Shown here: positions 25,887-34,539 of the stretch, piece by piece
How positions within the stretch are numbered: position 1 is the stretch's first letter
How the letters are laid out: every line of letters begins with the position of its first letter
From: Antiquaquibacter soli
Lineage (GTDB): Bacteria > Actinomycetota > Actinomycetes > Actinomycetales > Microbacteriaceae
Assembly (NCBI RefSeq): GCF_030580675.1
Contig: NZ_JAUQUB010000001.1
Location: 682,001-746,000 of the forward strand
Direction of reading: 5' to 3'
DNA length: 64,000 bases
Position numbers and translations under genes: made by a program
Notes under the pieces: model-generated
Seen by the model: the letters and a program-made list of their open reading frames with translations, nothing else
Databases searched by the model: none
What the model was told of the DNA's origin: nothing

Positions 25887-26978
25887 GTGGGCACCATTTC
25901 CAACGGAGCGGTCACGTCGCTCGACGTGCCGACGATTCCCTCCCGCCGCGAGCGGCTCAAGGATACCCCGGCCCCCCGACCCAAGAGGGTGATCCTCGCA
26001 GCGCCTCGGGGATACTGCGCGGGTGTGGATCGCGCCGTCATCGCCGTCGAGAAGGCGCTGACGAACTTCGGCGCGCCCGTCTACGTGCGCAAGCAGATCG
26101 TGCACAACATCCACGTCGTCTCCACCCTGGAGAAGAAGGGCGCGATCTTCGTCGACGACGTCGCCGAGGTGCCCGAGGGCGCCCACGTCGTGTTCAGTGC
26201 GCACGGCGTGTCGCCCGCCGTCGTCCAGGGCGCCAAGGACCGCAACCTGCAGGCGATCGACGCGACCTGCCCGCTCGTCACCAAAGTGCACCGCGAAGCG
26301 ACCCGCTTCGCCCGCGACGACTACCAGATCCTCCTGGTCGGCCACGCGGGACACGAGGAGGTCGAGGGCACGATGGGGCACGCGCCCGAGCGCACGACTC
26401 TCGTCAACAGCCCCGCGGATGTCGCGACAATCGAGGTCGACAACCGCGACCGGCTCGTATGGCTCTCGCAGACCACGCTCAGCGTCGACGAGACGATGGA
26501 GACCGTCCGCCTGCTGCGCGAGCGATTCCCCACTCTCCAGGACCCGCCGAGCGACGACATCTGCTACGCGACCCAGAACCGACAGGTCGCCATCAAGAAG
26601 GTCGCCGAAGAGGCCGAGCTGGTGATCGTCGTCGGCAGCGCCAACAGCTCGAACACCGTGCGCCTCGTCGACGTCGCCCTCGAGAACGGAGCGCGCGCCG
26701 CGCACCGCGTCGACTACGCGAGCGAGATCCAGCAGGAATGGCTCGACGGGGTCTCCACGATCGGCGTCACGAGCGGGGCATCCGTGCCGGAGGTTCTCGT
26801 GCAGCAGGTGCTCGACGACCTCGCGGACGCGGGATTCGCGGATGTCTCGACCGTCGTCACCGCGGAGGAGGACCTCATGTTCTCGCTCCCGAAGGAGCTC
26901 CGCACCGATGCGCAGGGCAACCCCGACGAGCGCGCCCTCGGAGGCAGGCGCCGCCTCGACTGGCAGAAGGATGACTGA
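25887..26978 (+). CDS. ispH: 4-hydroxy-3-methylbut-2-enyl diphosphate reductase
   Basis: A 363-residue IspH (LytB), the last enzyme of the MEP isoprenoid pathway, producing IPP and DMAPP. The three Cys that hold the Fe-S cluster are in [12 protein letters not shown] (residue ~43), [10 protein letters not shown] (~131) and [11 protein letters not shown] (~226). Histidines in [12 protein letters not shown] and [10 protein letters not shown] are also in place. A ~30-residue N-terminal extension precedes the core, which is common in this group. GTG start at a leaderless promoter. It overlaps the next gene by 8 bp. Confidence 0.96.
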   Translation: MGTISNGAVTSLDVPTIPSRRERLKDTPAPRPKRVILAAPRGYCAGVDRAVIAVEKALTNFGAPVYVRKQIVHNIHVVSTLEKKGAIFVDDVAEVPEGAHVVFSAHGVSPAVVQGAKDRNLQAIDATCPLVTKVHREATRFARDDYQILLVGHAGHEEVEGTMGHAPERTTLVNSPADVATIEVDNRDRLVWLSQTTLSVDETMETVRLLRERFPTLQDPPSDDICYATQNRQVAIKKVAEEAELVIVVGSANSSNTVRLVDVALENGARAAHRVDYASEIQQEWLDGVSTIGVTSGASVPEVLVQQVLDDLADAGFADVSTVVTAEEDLMFSLPKELRTDAQGNPDERALGGRRRLDWQKDD

Positions 26979-27465
26979 GCCCACTCCGGACCCGCGGCCT
27001 CAGCCGCGCTGGGGGCAGTACGCGGACGTGCCGCCCCCGGCTCCGCAGTACCCGCCGCCGAGCATCCCGGAGCCCGCGCCCGAGCCGGAGCGGCGCCGCA
27101 CGGGCGACATCGTCCTCACCACGGTGCTCCTGCTCGTCGGCGTGTACGACGTCGTCGCGCAGTGGCCCCTCTACGCCTCCCTCGGCTCCGCGTTGCAGGA
27201 GGCGTATCGAGTACAGGGGATCGGCGAGTTCACCTCGATCGGACTCGCTGATTCGATGGGCGTGGTGCTGAACATCGTCAGGGCGGGCCTCCTTGCGGTC
27301 GTCGTCGCGTGGTCGCTCGTGCGGATCGGGCGCCGCAAGCGCGCCTTCTGGGTGCCGCTCGCGGGCGGGGTCCTTGCCGGCATCGTCGCCATCGGCTTCC
27401 TTTTCGCGATCATCCTGCAGGACCCGGCGTTCCTCGAGTACGCGCAGCGGACCGCGGGAGGCTGA
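26971..27465 (+). CDS. Pro-rich, three-span membrane protein (DUF6264-like)
   Basis: A 164-residue protein. A Pro-rich cytosolic N-terminus (residues 1-40) is followed by three hydrophobic spans (~45-62, ~90-113, ~122-145). It resembles the family I know as DUF6264 in Microbacteriaceae; that name is tentative. The ATG at 26971 overlaps the ispH stop by 8 bp and has AGAAGG just upstream, so it is cotranscribed with ispH. It is followed 1 bp later by the histidine kinase. Function unknown. Confidence 0.72.
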   Translation: MTEPTPDPRPQPRWGQYADVPPPAPQYPPPSIPEPAPEPERRRTGDIVLTTVLLLVGVYDVVAQWPLYASLGSALQEAYRVQGIGEFTSIGLADSMGVVLNIVRAGLLAVVVAWSLVRIGRRKRAFWVPLAGGVLAGIVAIGFLFAIILQDPAFLEYAQRTAGG

Positions 27466-27466
27466 C

Positions 27467-28690
27467 GTGCGCGTCGCCGTCCTGCCCCGGGATGTCGCGG
27501 CGCGCGTCATCACCGGAGCGGCCGCGCGCTCGTTCAGCGCGGTCAACGCCGTGCTGTTCGCACTCAGCATCCCGATGCTCGCGGAGTATGCGACCACGCA
27601 CGACATCGGGGCGATCGCCGTCATCCCCTACCTCGTGCTCGTCGTACTGCTCGCTGTCACTGTGGGGATGGTCATCCGCCCATCGCGAGTCGGGCTCGCC
27701 GTGTTCCTCGTGCTCGGCACGGCCGGCGCCATCGTGTTCCAGGTCACCCTCGTCGAGGCCCGGCCGGACGTGCTGCACGAGGCGCTGTACCTGTTCAACA
27801 GGCCCGCGACCGCGCTCGTGCTGGCCGGGGTCACAGCCTCGACCGTGCGGGCGGGCATCCTGTGGGCGGTCGTGGGGTTCGGACTCTCCACCGGCGTGAC
27901 CGCGACGACGGCCGTCCTCACCGGCACGCCGTTCACCTCCGGCTACGGTCCGGTGCTCACCCTCGTTCTCGTCGTCGTCGTGTACGGTGCCTTCGGTCTC
28001 ATCCAGGTGAGCTTGCGTCGGCGCGTCCCCGACCTCGACCAGCTCGAGGAGCAGACCCGCCGTGGTGCGTACACGGAGGGGCTGCGGGACCGCGTGACGG
28101 CGACGGTCCACGACACCCTCCTCAACGACCTCGCCCTCGTCATGAACGCGCCCGACGAGCTCGACGACCGGATGCGCTCGCGGCTTCGCGAGGACCTCGC
28201 GACTCTCTCGAGCCCCGACTGGCTCCGCGAATCGGCCGACATCGTCGTCGACGCGCAGGACTCCGAATTGCGTAACCGCATCAGCACCCTCCTCAACGAC
28301 CTGCAGTGGCGCGGCCTCACCGTGCACGTCACTGGCAGCGGCAGCGGAATCTATCGGCTCGCGGCCGGAGTGCCCGACGTACTCATCGACGTGCTCCGCG
28401 CCTGCCTCGAGAATGTGCTGCAGCACTCCGGTGCGACCGTTGCCGAGGTCGACCTCGGGGGCACCGATCGCGAGATCACGTTCGTCGTGAGCGACCAGGG
28501 GCGCGGCTTCGACCCCGAGACGATCGCCGAGGACCGGCTCGGCCTCACGCACTCCGTCGTCGAGCGGGTCCGCGCCATCGGCGGGTCGACGCGCATCTGG
28601 TCTGCCCCGGGCGCCGGCACCTCGATCGTCGTCCGCGTGCCCGTCATCGACCAGGTCACCCGGCACGAGGAGGCCGGCCATGGCGCGTAG
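27467..28690 (+). CDS. Membrane sensor histidine kinase (NarL/DesK-type)
   Basis: A 407-residue kinase. About six membrane spans fill residues 20-185, with almost no extracellular loop. A dimerisation helix follows with the probable phospho-acceptor His in TVHDTLLNDLAL (residue ~219). The ATPase domain has an N-box (CLENVLQHS, ~312), G1-like DQGRGFD and a G2-like GAGTS. It fits the HisKA_3/HATPase class that usually signals to LuxR-type regulators. None is encoded nearby; instead it overlaps a degenerate relative by 11 bp. GTG start with GGGAGG upstream. Confidence 0.83.
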   Translation: MRVAVLPRDVAARVITGAAARSFSAVNAVLFALSIPMLAEYATTHDIGAIAVIPYLVLVVLLAVTVGMVIRPSRVGLAVFLVLGTAGAIVFQVTLVEARPDVLHEALYLFNRPATALVLAGVTASTVRAGILWAVVGFGLSTGVTATTAVLTGTPFTSGYGPVLTLVLVVVVYGAFGLIQVSLRRRVPDLDQLEEQTRRGAYTEGLRDRVTATVHDTLLNDLALVMNAPDELDDRMRSRLREDLATLSSPDWLRESADIVVDAQDSELRNRISTLLNDLQWRGLTVHVTGSGSGIYRLAAGVPDVLIDVLRACLENVLQHSGATVAEVDLGGTDREITFVVSDQGRGFDPETIAEDRLGLTHSVVERVRAIGGSTRIWSAPGAGTSIVVRVPVIDQVTRHEEAGHGA

Positions 28691-29810
28691 CCGCTACGTG
28701 GTGCTCTCGGCGCAGCAGGTCGACCCGTTGAGCTGGTTCACCGGGCCGTACCTCCCGCTCGCGCTCTCCGGGCTCATCTTCGTGAGCGGGGCGGTCATCA
28801 CCGCGACGTCGTGGTCGACGAGCGAGCATCCCTGGCTCCAGCTCGCCGGACTGCTGCTCAACGTCATCGCCGCCCTGCTCATCCACGTGCGGACGCGACC
28901 CCTGCAGAGGCCGATCGGCTGGGGCACGGGGACCCTCGCCCTCGCGACCTCGATCCTCGGCCTCGTGCTCTCGGCGCTCGACTACCGCGGTACCGAGCTC
29001 AACCTGAACCTGTGGTGGGGGCCGGCGGCTCCCGCGATCATCCTGCTGTGCCTGTCACCGTATCTGCCCGCCCGCACGATGTGGGTGCTCGGCAGTGCGA
29101 CCACGATCGTCACCGTCGGGGCGAGCATGGCGATCCTCTACCCGGTCAACGACTATGTCGGCCCGGTGATGACGGCGGTGATGATCGGCTTCCCCGTCGT
29201 CATGGCGACGGCGGCCTCCACGCTGTTCGCCTACTCGCTGGTGAGCACCATGCTGCCGATGCTCGAGAGTCCGTCGCGCATCATGGTCGTCGGCCAGCAG
29301 GCGCGGGACGAGGCGGTGGCCGAGCTCGAACACAAGACCGTCGCGCGGCTTATCGGCCGAGCGCGACCCTTCCTCGAATCCGTCGCCGACGCCGGACGCG
29401 TCACCCCGGAGGACCGCGCTCTCGCTGGGCAGCTGGCCCGGCGGCTGCGGGACGACCTGATCACCCAGGCCAGTGAAAGCTGGCTCGACTCCATCGCATC
29501 GACTTCACGGCTCGTCGTGGTGGACCCGGATCGACTCGCCCGACTCATGACGAACGCGCAGCGCACCGCGGTGCTGGCGATGCTGCGCGCGATCCTCGAG
29601 TCGCCCGAGGCGGACAGCGACTCGCTCATGATCGAGTTGCGCCGAGCACCGGACGGCTCGACGGCGGCAGCCATCAGCATGGACCTCGCCCTCCCGGAGG
29701 GAAGGCGCATCATGCACTTCGCCCCGTACTACTTGACGCTGAAGACCGCCGTCGACGACCTCGAGTTCGACCGGGACCGGCTGACGTTCCGAATCCCGCC
29801 GCGCAACTGA
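28680..29810 (+). CDS. Degenerate kinase-like membrane partner protein
   Basis: A 376-residue protein with six predicted spans (residues ~20-200) and a cytosolic C-terminal half. That half looks like a worn copy of its neighbour. RRLRDDLITQASESWLDSIA (about residue 250) aligns with RSRLREDLATLSSPDWLRES of the kinase, and MLRAILESPE falls where the kinase has its N-box. The phospho-acceptor His, the N-box Asn, and the glycine boxes are all absent. I therefore read it as a pseudokinase-like partner. The 11-bp overlap with the kinase indicates coupled expression. An unrelated membrane protein is the alternative. Confidence 0.55.
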   Translation: MARSRYVVLSAQQVDPLSWFTGPYLPLALSGLIFVSGAVITATSWSTSEHPWLQLAGLLLNVIAALLIHVRTRPLQRPIGWGTGTLALATSILGLVLSALDYRGTELNLNLWWGPAAPAIILLCLSPYLPARTMWVLGSATTIVTVGASMAILYPVNDYVGPVMTAVMIGFPVVMATAASTLFAYSLVSTMLPMLESPSRIMVVGQQARDEAVAELEHKTVARLIGRARPFLESVADAGRVTPEDRALAGQLARRLRDDLITQASESWLDSIASTSRLVVVDPDRLARLMTNAQRTAVLAMLRAILESPEADSDSLMIELRRAPDGSTAAAISMDLALPEGRRIMHFAPYYLTLKTAVDDLEFDRDRLTFRIPPRN

Positions 29811-29835
29811 CCCGTGCGCGGCGGGAGAGGGGCCG

Positions 29836-30861
29836 CTACTTTCCGGAGTGCCCGGCCGAGCCGAGCTGCTGCGTGGCCTCGACCACACGGGCCGCCATCG
29901 CGGTCTCGGCGAGCTTGCCCCACGCGCGCGGGTCGTAGATCTTCTTGTTGCCGACCTCGCCGTCGACTTTGAGGAAGCCGTCGTAGTTGCGCAGCACGGT
30001 GTCGGCGATGGACCGGCTGTAGGCGTACTGAGTGTCGGTGTCGATGTTCATCTTGACGACGCCGTTCGCCACCGCCGTCGCGATCTCCTCGTCCGTCGAG
30101 CCGGAGCCGCCGTGGAAAACGAGGTCGAGCGGCTTCGGGCCCGTGCCGTACTTCGCCGCGATTCCGTCCTGGATCTCCTTCAGGAGCTCGGGTCGAAGCT
30201 TCACATTGCCGGGCTTGTAGACGCCGTGCACGTTGCCGAATGTCAGGGCCGCCATATAGCGGCCGTTGTCACCGAGGCCGAGCGCCTCGACGGTCTGGAT
30301 CGCGTCATCCAGCGTCGTGTACAGGTGCTCGTTGATCTCGTGGCTGACGCCGTCCTCCTCGCCGCCGACGACGCCGATCTCGACCTCGAGGATCGCGTTG
30401 ATCGCCTTCATGCGAGGCAGGATCTCCTTCGCGATCTCGAGGTTCTCGGCGAGCGGCACGGCCGAGCCATCCCACATGTGCGACTGGAAGATCGGGTTGC
30501 GGCCCGCCTTGACCTCGGCTTCCGAGGCCGCGATGAGCGGCATGACGAAGCCATCGAGGGCGTCCTTCGGGCAGTGGTCGGTGTGGAGGGCCACCGTGAT
30601 CGGGTAGTTCTTGGCGACCTCGGTGACGAACGCGGCGAACGCGAGAGCGCCGGATGCCCGTGCCTTGACGCTCTGGCCGGCGAAGTAGTCCGCGCCGCCC
30701 GTCGTGACCTGGATGATCCCGTCGGAGCCCGCCTCGGTGAGGCCCTGGAGCACCGAGTTGATCGTCGACGACGACGAGACATTGATGGCGGGGTAGGCGA
30801 AGCCGCGCGACTTCGCCTTGTCGAGCATCTCGGCGTACTGGTCTGGGGTGGCAACGGGCAT
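29836..30861 (-). CDS. fbaA: Class II fructose-bisphosphate aldolase
   Basis: A 341-residue zinc-dependent aldolase of glycolysis and gluconeogenesis. The zinc site shows in HTDHCPKDALDGF (residue ~93). FGNVHGVYKPG (residue ~208) and VFHGGSGSTDEE (residue ~250) carry the other metal/phosphate ligands. ATG at 30861 with a strong GAGGAGA upstream and a real leader of about 35 nt from a TAGACT box. It is divergent from glpX, which acts next in gluconeogenesis. Confidence 0.96.
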   Translation of the reverse strand: MPVATPDQYAEMLDKAKSRGFAYPAINVSSSSTINSVLQGLTEAGSDGIIQVTTGGADYFAGQSVKARASGALAFAAFVTEVAKNYPITVALHTDHCPKDALDGFVMPLIAASEAEVKAGRNPIFQSHMWDGSAVPLAENLEIAKEILPRMKAINAILEVEIGVVGGEEDGVSHEINEHLYTTLDDAIQTVEALGLGDNGRYMAALTFGNVHGVYKPGNVKLRPELLKEIQDGIAAKYGTGPKPLDLVFHGGSGSTDEEIATAVANGVVKMNIDTDTQYAYSRSIADTVLRNYDGFLKVDGEVGNKKIYDPRAWGKLAETAMAARVVEATQQLGSAGHSGK

Positions 30862-30900
30862 GCGAGCGTCTCCTCGAAGAAGTCAGGTGGTGGCGGTGAA

Positions 30901-30943
30901 AGTCTAGCGATCCGGGATTCGGGCGGGCGCCGACCGGTAGGCT
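30901..30943. promoter_or_regulatory. Divergent promoters of fbaA and glpX
   Basis: Minus strand: TAGACT (30901-30906), about 40 nt from the fbaA ATG. Plus strand: TAGGCT (30938-30943), about 65 nt from the glpX ATG. Both genes also have clear ribosome-binding sites, so both messages have leaders, in contrast with many genes in the window. Confidence 0.55.
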
Positions 30944-31008
30944 GGGCGGGCTGGTTCACCGAACGAACTGCCACCACAGCGTTTCGACCCTCCACGCAGG
31001 AAGTCCTC

Positions 31009-32001
31009 ATGCTGTCCACCGAAACGGGAACGCTGTTCCTCCACCCCGACCGCAACCTCGCCCTCGAGCTCGTCCGAGCGACGGAGGCCGCGGCCATCCG
31101 TGCCGTGCCGTTCATCGGCAAGGGCGACAAGCTCGGCGCCGACGGTGCCGCCGTCGACGCCATGCGCAAGTTCCTCGGCACGGTCGACTTCGAGGGCACC
31201 GTGGTCATCGGCGAGGGCGAGAAGGACCAGGCGCCCATGCTCTTCAACGGCGAGCGGGTCGGCACCGGTCGTGGCCCGGCGTGCGACATCGCCGTCGACC
31301 CGATCGACGGAACGTCGCTCACGGCGGCGGGCCGCCAGAACGCGCTGTCGATGATCGCCGTCTCCGACCGCGGGACGATGCTGGATGCCTCGAGCGTGTT
31401 CTACATGAACAAGATCGTCACGGGCGCCGAGGGCCACGGCGTCATCGACATCCGCAAGCCGATCGGCGAGAACATCCGCGCCTTCGCGAAGGCGAAGGGC
31501 AAGCCCGTGGACGAGATCGTCGTCGCGGTGCTCGACCGCCCCCGCCACGCCCAGCTCATCGAGGACATCCGGGCCACCGGCGCCGGCACCCGCCTCATGC
31601 TTGACGGCGATGTGGCGGGAGGCATCAATGCCGCGCTGTACGGCACGCGCATCGACATCTGCGCGGGCATCGGCGGCAGCCCGGAGGGTGTGGCGACGGC
31701 GTGCGCGATCAAGGCTCTCGGCGGAGTCATCCAGACCGTTCTGCACCCCAAGGACGACGACGAGCGCGGGCGAGGGCAGGATGCCGGGCTCCTGTTCGAC
31801 CACGTCTACGACGCCGATACCCTCGTGCGCAGCGACAACACGTTCTTCGTCGCGACGGGGGTCACCGACGGCGGGCTCGTGCAGGGCGTGAAGCGCCTGG
31901 GGCCGATCATCCGGACCGAGTCGATCGTGCTGCGCTCGCACTCGGGCACGATCCGCCGCGTGACGGCCGACCACCAGGCCGAGAAGTGGCTGGGGGAGTA
32001 G
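31009..32001 (+). CDS. glpX: Class II fructose-1,6-bisphosphatase
   Basis: A 330-residue GlpX-type phosphatase that hydrolyses fructose-1,6-bisphosphate in gluconeogenesis. The metal site is visible as DPIDGTSL near residue 102, with GEGEKDQAPML near residue 69 and the lithium-sensitive-phosphatase-like GDVAGGINAAL near residue 202. GAGIGGSPEGV-type loop is present (GIGGSPEGVA). ATG with AGGAAG 5 nt upstream. It is followed by a near-perfect inverted repeat before the convergent rmuC. Confidence 0.95.
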   Translation: MLSTETGTLFLHPDRNLALELVRATEAAAIRAVPFIGKGDKLGADGAAVDAMRKFLGTVDFEGTVVIGEGEKDQAPMLFNGERVGTGRGPACDIAVDPIDGTSLTAAGRQNALSMIAVSDRGTMLDASSVFYMNKIVTGAEGHGVIDIRKPIGENIRAFAKAKGKPVDEIVVAVLDRPRHAQLIEDIRATGAGTRLMLDGDVAGGINAALYGTRIDICAGIGGSPEGVATACAIKALGGVIQTVLHPKDDDERGRGQDAGLLFDHVYDADTLVRSDNTFFVATGVTDGGLVQGVKRLGPIIRTESIVLRSHSGTIRRVTADHQAEKWLGE

Positions 32002-32013
32002 CGCTCTAGCCGC

Positions 32014-32080
32014 CGAGTTGCGACTTAAGCATCTTCCGTGACCATGAATCGGGCCGGGAAGATGCGTAAGTCGCAACTCG
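32014..32080. repeat. 24-bp-arm inverted repeat between glpX and rmuC
   Basis: Arms at 32014-32037 and 32057-32080 pair over 24 bases with one mismatch (arms begin CGAGTTGCGACTT and end AAGTCGCAACTCG) around a 19-base loop. It is the longest inverted repeat I can find in the window and is less GC-rich than its surroundings. It lies in the 109-bp convergent gap. It could be a bidirectional terminator or a mobile palindromic repeat (REP-like). There is no T-run on either side, which argues against a simple intrinsic terminator. Confidence 0.8.
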
Positions 32081-32110
32081 AGTGAGGGCGCGCCCGGAGG
32101 ACCTCCGCGA

Positions 32111-33481
32111 CTAGGCCGTCTTGCTCGACTTCTTCGGCTGAGCGACCGGCAGGTCGGGGATGTCGAGCTCGGGGCGAGCGACGCCCTCGATCTCGTCGAG
32201 CGCGGCGAGCTCGAGCTCGACGGCGGTGAGCTGCTTCGGCCGGTTCTCGATGATGCCGGGGGCGGGGATGACCTTCGACTCGTCGAGGGCGTCGAGCTTG
32301 CGCGCCGTCACGAAGACCCGCGATTCGAGGGATGTCGCGAACTGGTTGTAGCTCGACACGGTCGAGTCGAGCGACCGGCGCAGCTTCTCCGCGTGCTCGC
32401 CGAGAGTCGCGAGTCGACCGAACAGCTCCTTGCCGAGGTCGAAGAGCCGCTTGGCGTCCTCAGTGAGTACGTCCTGCTGCCAGGTGAAGGCGACTGTCTT
32501 GAGCGCGGCCCAGAAGCTCACCGGGGAGGCGAGCAGCACTCGCTTGGAGAACGCGTGCTCGAGCAGCGACGGATCCTGCTCGAGTGCGACCGAGAGGAGC
32601 GACTCGTTGGGGATGAACGCCATGGTGAACTCGGGGCTCGCCTCGAGGCCGGTCCAGTAGTTCTTGGCCGAGAGCGCGTCGACGTGGGCGCGCACCTGCT
32701 TGGCGTGCTGGGACAGCAGGGTCGCGCGTCGTGCGGCCTCCTCGCCGGTCGCCGTAGCCGGGATCGCGCTCGCGTCGATGTAGGAGTTGTACGGCACCTT
32801 CGAGTCGACGGCGATCGACTTGCCGCCGGGAAGGTTCAGCACCATGTCGGGGCGGCGGGAGCCCGACTCTGACAGGATCGTCGACTGCTCCGTGAAGTCG
32901 ACGCGGTTGATGAGGCCCGCCGACTCGACGAGCGTGCGCAGCTGGGTCTCGCCCCACACGCCGCGCGTCGCGTTGTTGCGCAGAGCCGACGCGAGCGACT
33001 CGGCGGTCGCCCGGAGCCGCTCCTCCGACTCGGTCGCCGCGCGAAGCTGCTGGGTGAGCTCGCCGTGCTGCTGGCTGCGCTGCTGCTCCAGATCGGCCAC
33101 TTTGAGCTGCATCGCCCGGAGGGTCTCCTGCACGGGCGTGAGGGCCTGCAGCACCTTCGAGTCCCGCTGCTCGCGATCGGCTTGCGCCTGAGCATCCGCG
33201 CGCTGGCGGTCGATCAGGCCGCGGTACTGCTCCTGCGTGTCGACGAGCTGCTGCTGGACCGTTTCGAGGCTCGCGAGCGCTGCGGACAGGCGAGCGTGCA
33301 CCTCCGACCGCGCTTCTGCCTCCTGAGCGCGCACCTCGGCGACGACAGCGGCGTGGCGGGCCTCGAGCACTGCCGGATCCACACCGTCGGCGCGGCGCGA
33401 GCGAGCCACGAGTACGCCGATGACCCCGCCGAGCGCGACGCCGACGGCCAGCCCGACCAGGAGAGCGAGGAGAGGGTCCAT
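32111..33481 (-). CDS. rmuC: DNA recombination protein RmuC
   Basis: A 456-residue RmuC. A short N-terminal membrane span (residues 3-25) is followed by a long coiled coil (~35-150) and the RmuC domain (~160-400), recognised by NNATRGVWGETQLR, RPDMVLNLPGGKSIAVDSKVP and AFIPNESLL. RmuC limits recombination between inverted repeats, and a membrane-tethered nuclease-like role is assumed. The frame is open further upstream, but the ATG at 33481 puts the membrane span at the N-terminus as in the family. Confidence 0.93.
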   Translation of the reverse strand: MDPLLALLVGLAVGVALGGVIGVLVARSRRADGVDPAVLEARHAAVVAEVRAQEAEARSEVHARLSAALASLETVQQQLVDTQEQYRGLIDRQRADAQAQADREQRDSKVLQALTPVQETLRAMQLKVADLEQQRSQQHGELTQQLRAATESEERLRATAESLASALRNNATRGVWGETQLRTLVESAGLINRVDFTEQSTILSESGSRRPDMVLNLPGGKSIAVDSKVPYNSYIDASAIPATATGEEAARRATLLSQHAKQVRAHVDALSAKNYWTGLEASPEFTMAFIPNESLLSVALEQDPSLLEHAFSKRVLLASPVSFWAALKTVAFTWQQDVLTEDAKRLFDLGKELFGRLATLGEHAEKLRRSLDSTVSSYNQFATSLESRVFVTARKLDALDESKVIPAPGIIENRPKQLTAVELELAALDEIEGVARPELDIPDLPVAQPKKSSKTA

Positions 33482-33531
33482 GCCGACAGTGTGCCAGCAG
33501 CCTCGGACATCGTCGGGCCGCAACCCCGGCA

Positions 33532-33537
33532 TAGGGT
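33532..33537 (+). promoter_or_regulatory. Leaderless -10 box of the LysR-type regulator gene
   Basis: TAGGGT, 6 nt from the ATG at 33544, in the 62-bp gap divergent from rmuC. Confidence 0.55.
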
Positions 33538-33543
33538 GAACCC

Positions 33544-34464
33544 ATGGCGACCCCGGCTCCCGATCCGCTCGACGTCAGCACGGACGACCTCCGCTACCTC
33601 CTGGCCGTGGCGCGCTCCGGCCGTCTCGTCTCCGCGGCGACCCTCCTGGGCGTCGATCACACCACCGTCCGCCGGCGGCTCGACCGCCTGGAGGCGGCCC
33701 TCGGCGTCCGGCTCCTCGATCGCGGCGCCGACGGCTGGGAGCTCACCGCGATCGGTCGCGACGTCGCGGCGCGCGCGGCTCCGCTCGAGCACCTCGTCGA
33801 GGAGGTGCTCGGCGCAGCGTCCGGCGGCAGCGACACCGTTCGCGGCACGGTGCGACTGGTCGCCCCGGAGGCGTTCGGCACGCTCTTCGCGGTGCCCGCC
33901 CTCGCGCGGGTTCAGCGGGAGCATCCCGGCGTCACCGTCGAGCTCGTGACGTCCACCCGTCCGCTGAGCCTGCGGGGCTCGGGGTTCGACCTCGCGGTCA
34001 CGGTCGGGTCGGCCGCGAGCTCGCGGCTCGCGAGCGAGTCCCTCGCGCCGTACTCGGTGCGGCTCTACGCGTCTCGCGGCTACGTGGCCGAGCATCCGCC
34101 CATCTCCTCGCTCGGCGACCTCGAGCGGCACCCGCTCGTCTTCTACGTCGACGCGCTGCTCACGGTGCGCGAGCTGGATCTCGCGCCGGTGCTCGGCGGG
34201 ATGCACGTGCGCTTCGGCTCCACGAACGCGTTCGCGCAGCTCGAGGCGACGAAGGCGGGTGCGGGTATCGGCCTGCTGCACGCGTTCATGGCCGACCGCG
34301 ACTCGGACCTCGTGCCGGTGCTGCCCGAGCTCGTGGACTTCCGGGTGCAGTTCTCGCTGTCGGTGCGGCGCGACGCTCTCGCCGTGGATGCCGTGCGCCT
34401 CGTCCGCGACGCGCTCGTCGAGGAGGTTGCCGCCCGCCGGCATGAGCTCGTGCCCGGCGATTGA
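33544..34464 (+). CDS. LysR-family transcriptional regulator
   Basis: A 306-residue LysR-type regulator. The N-terminal winged helix (residues ~13-72) shows the family pattern with LLGVDHTTVRRRLDRLEAAL as the recognition region. The effector-binding domain follows from about residue 95 (VRGTVRLVAPEAFG). It lies 75 bp upstream of and on the same strand as mmsA, and a palindrome suited to LysR binding lies in that gap, so it most likely controls mmsA. A small effector from valine or propanoate metabolism is likely but not shown. Confidence 0.9.
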   Translation: MATPAPDPLDVSTDDLRYLLAVARSGRLVSAATLLGVDHTTVRRRLDRLEAALGVRLLDRGADGWELTAIGRDVAARAAPLEHLVEEVLGAASGGSDTVRGTVRLVAPEAFGTLFAVPALARVQREHPGVTVELVTSTRPLSLRGSGFDLAVTVGSAASSRLASESLAPYSVRLYASRGYVAEHPPISSLGDLERHPLVFYVDALLTVRELDLAPVLGGMHVRFGSTNAFAQLEATKAGAGIGLLHAFMADRDSDLVPVLPELVDFRVQFSLSVRRDALAVDAVRLVRDALVEEVAARRHELVPGD

Positions 34465-34465
34465 G

Positions 34466-34485
34466 AATCTGCAGAATCGCAGATT
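34466..34485. promoter_or_regulatory. Candidate LysR operator upstream of mmsA
   Basis: Perfect 7-bp inverted repeat AATCTGC-N6-GCAGATT, containing a T-N11-A arrangement typical of LysR sites. The element TCGCAGAT from its right half recurs at 34509-34516, inside the spacer region of the mmsA promoter. The palindrome lies about 20 bp upstream of the -35 box, a usual position for activation. Confidence 0.55.
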
Positions 34486-34504
34486 GCATGTGCGTGTTCA
34501 GCCC

Positions 34505-34533
34505 TTGATCGCAGATCGACACCCGGTCAGACT
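34505..34533 (+). promoter_or_regulatory. mmsA promoter
   Basis: -35 TTGATC (34505-34510), 17-bp spacer, -10 CAGACT (34528-34533), then 6 nt to the ATG at 34540. It is one of the few promoters here with a recognisable -35 box, and the spacing predicts a leaderless mRNA. Confidence 0.6.
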
Positions 34534-34539
34534 GGGCCC

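Noticed and set aside
23775-26984. 1069-codon minus-strand frame that would join DUF4245, xseB, xseA and ispH antisense
   Set aside because: Only its last 209 codons (DUF4245) are protein-like; the rest is out-of-frame sequence of xseB, xseA and antisense ispH.
28680-29810. Second kinase gene as a sequencing-error pseudogene
   Set aside because: The frame is intact over 376 codons with normal codon bias and no stop; missing motifs are replaced by ordinary protein sequence.
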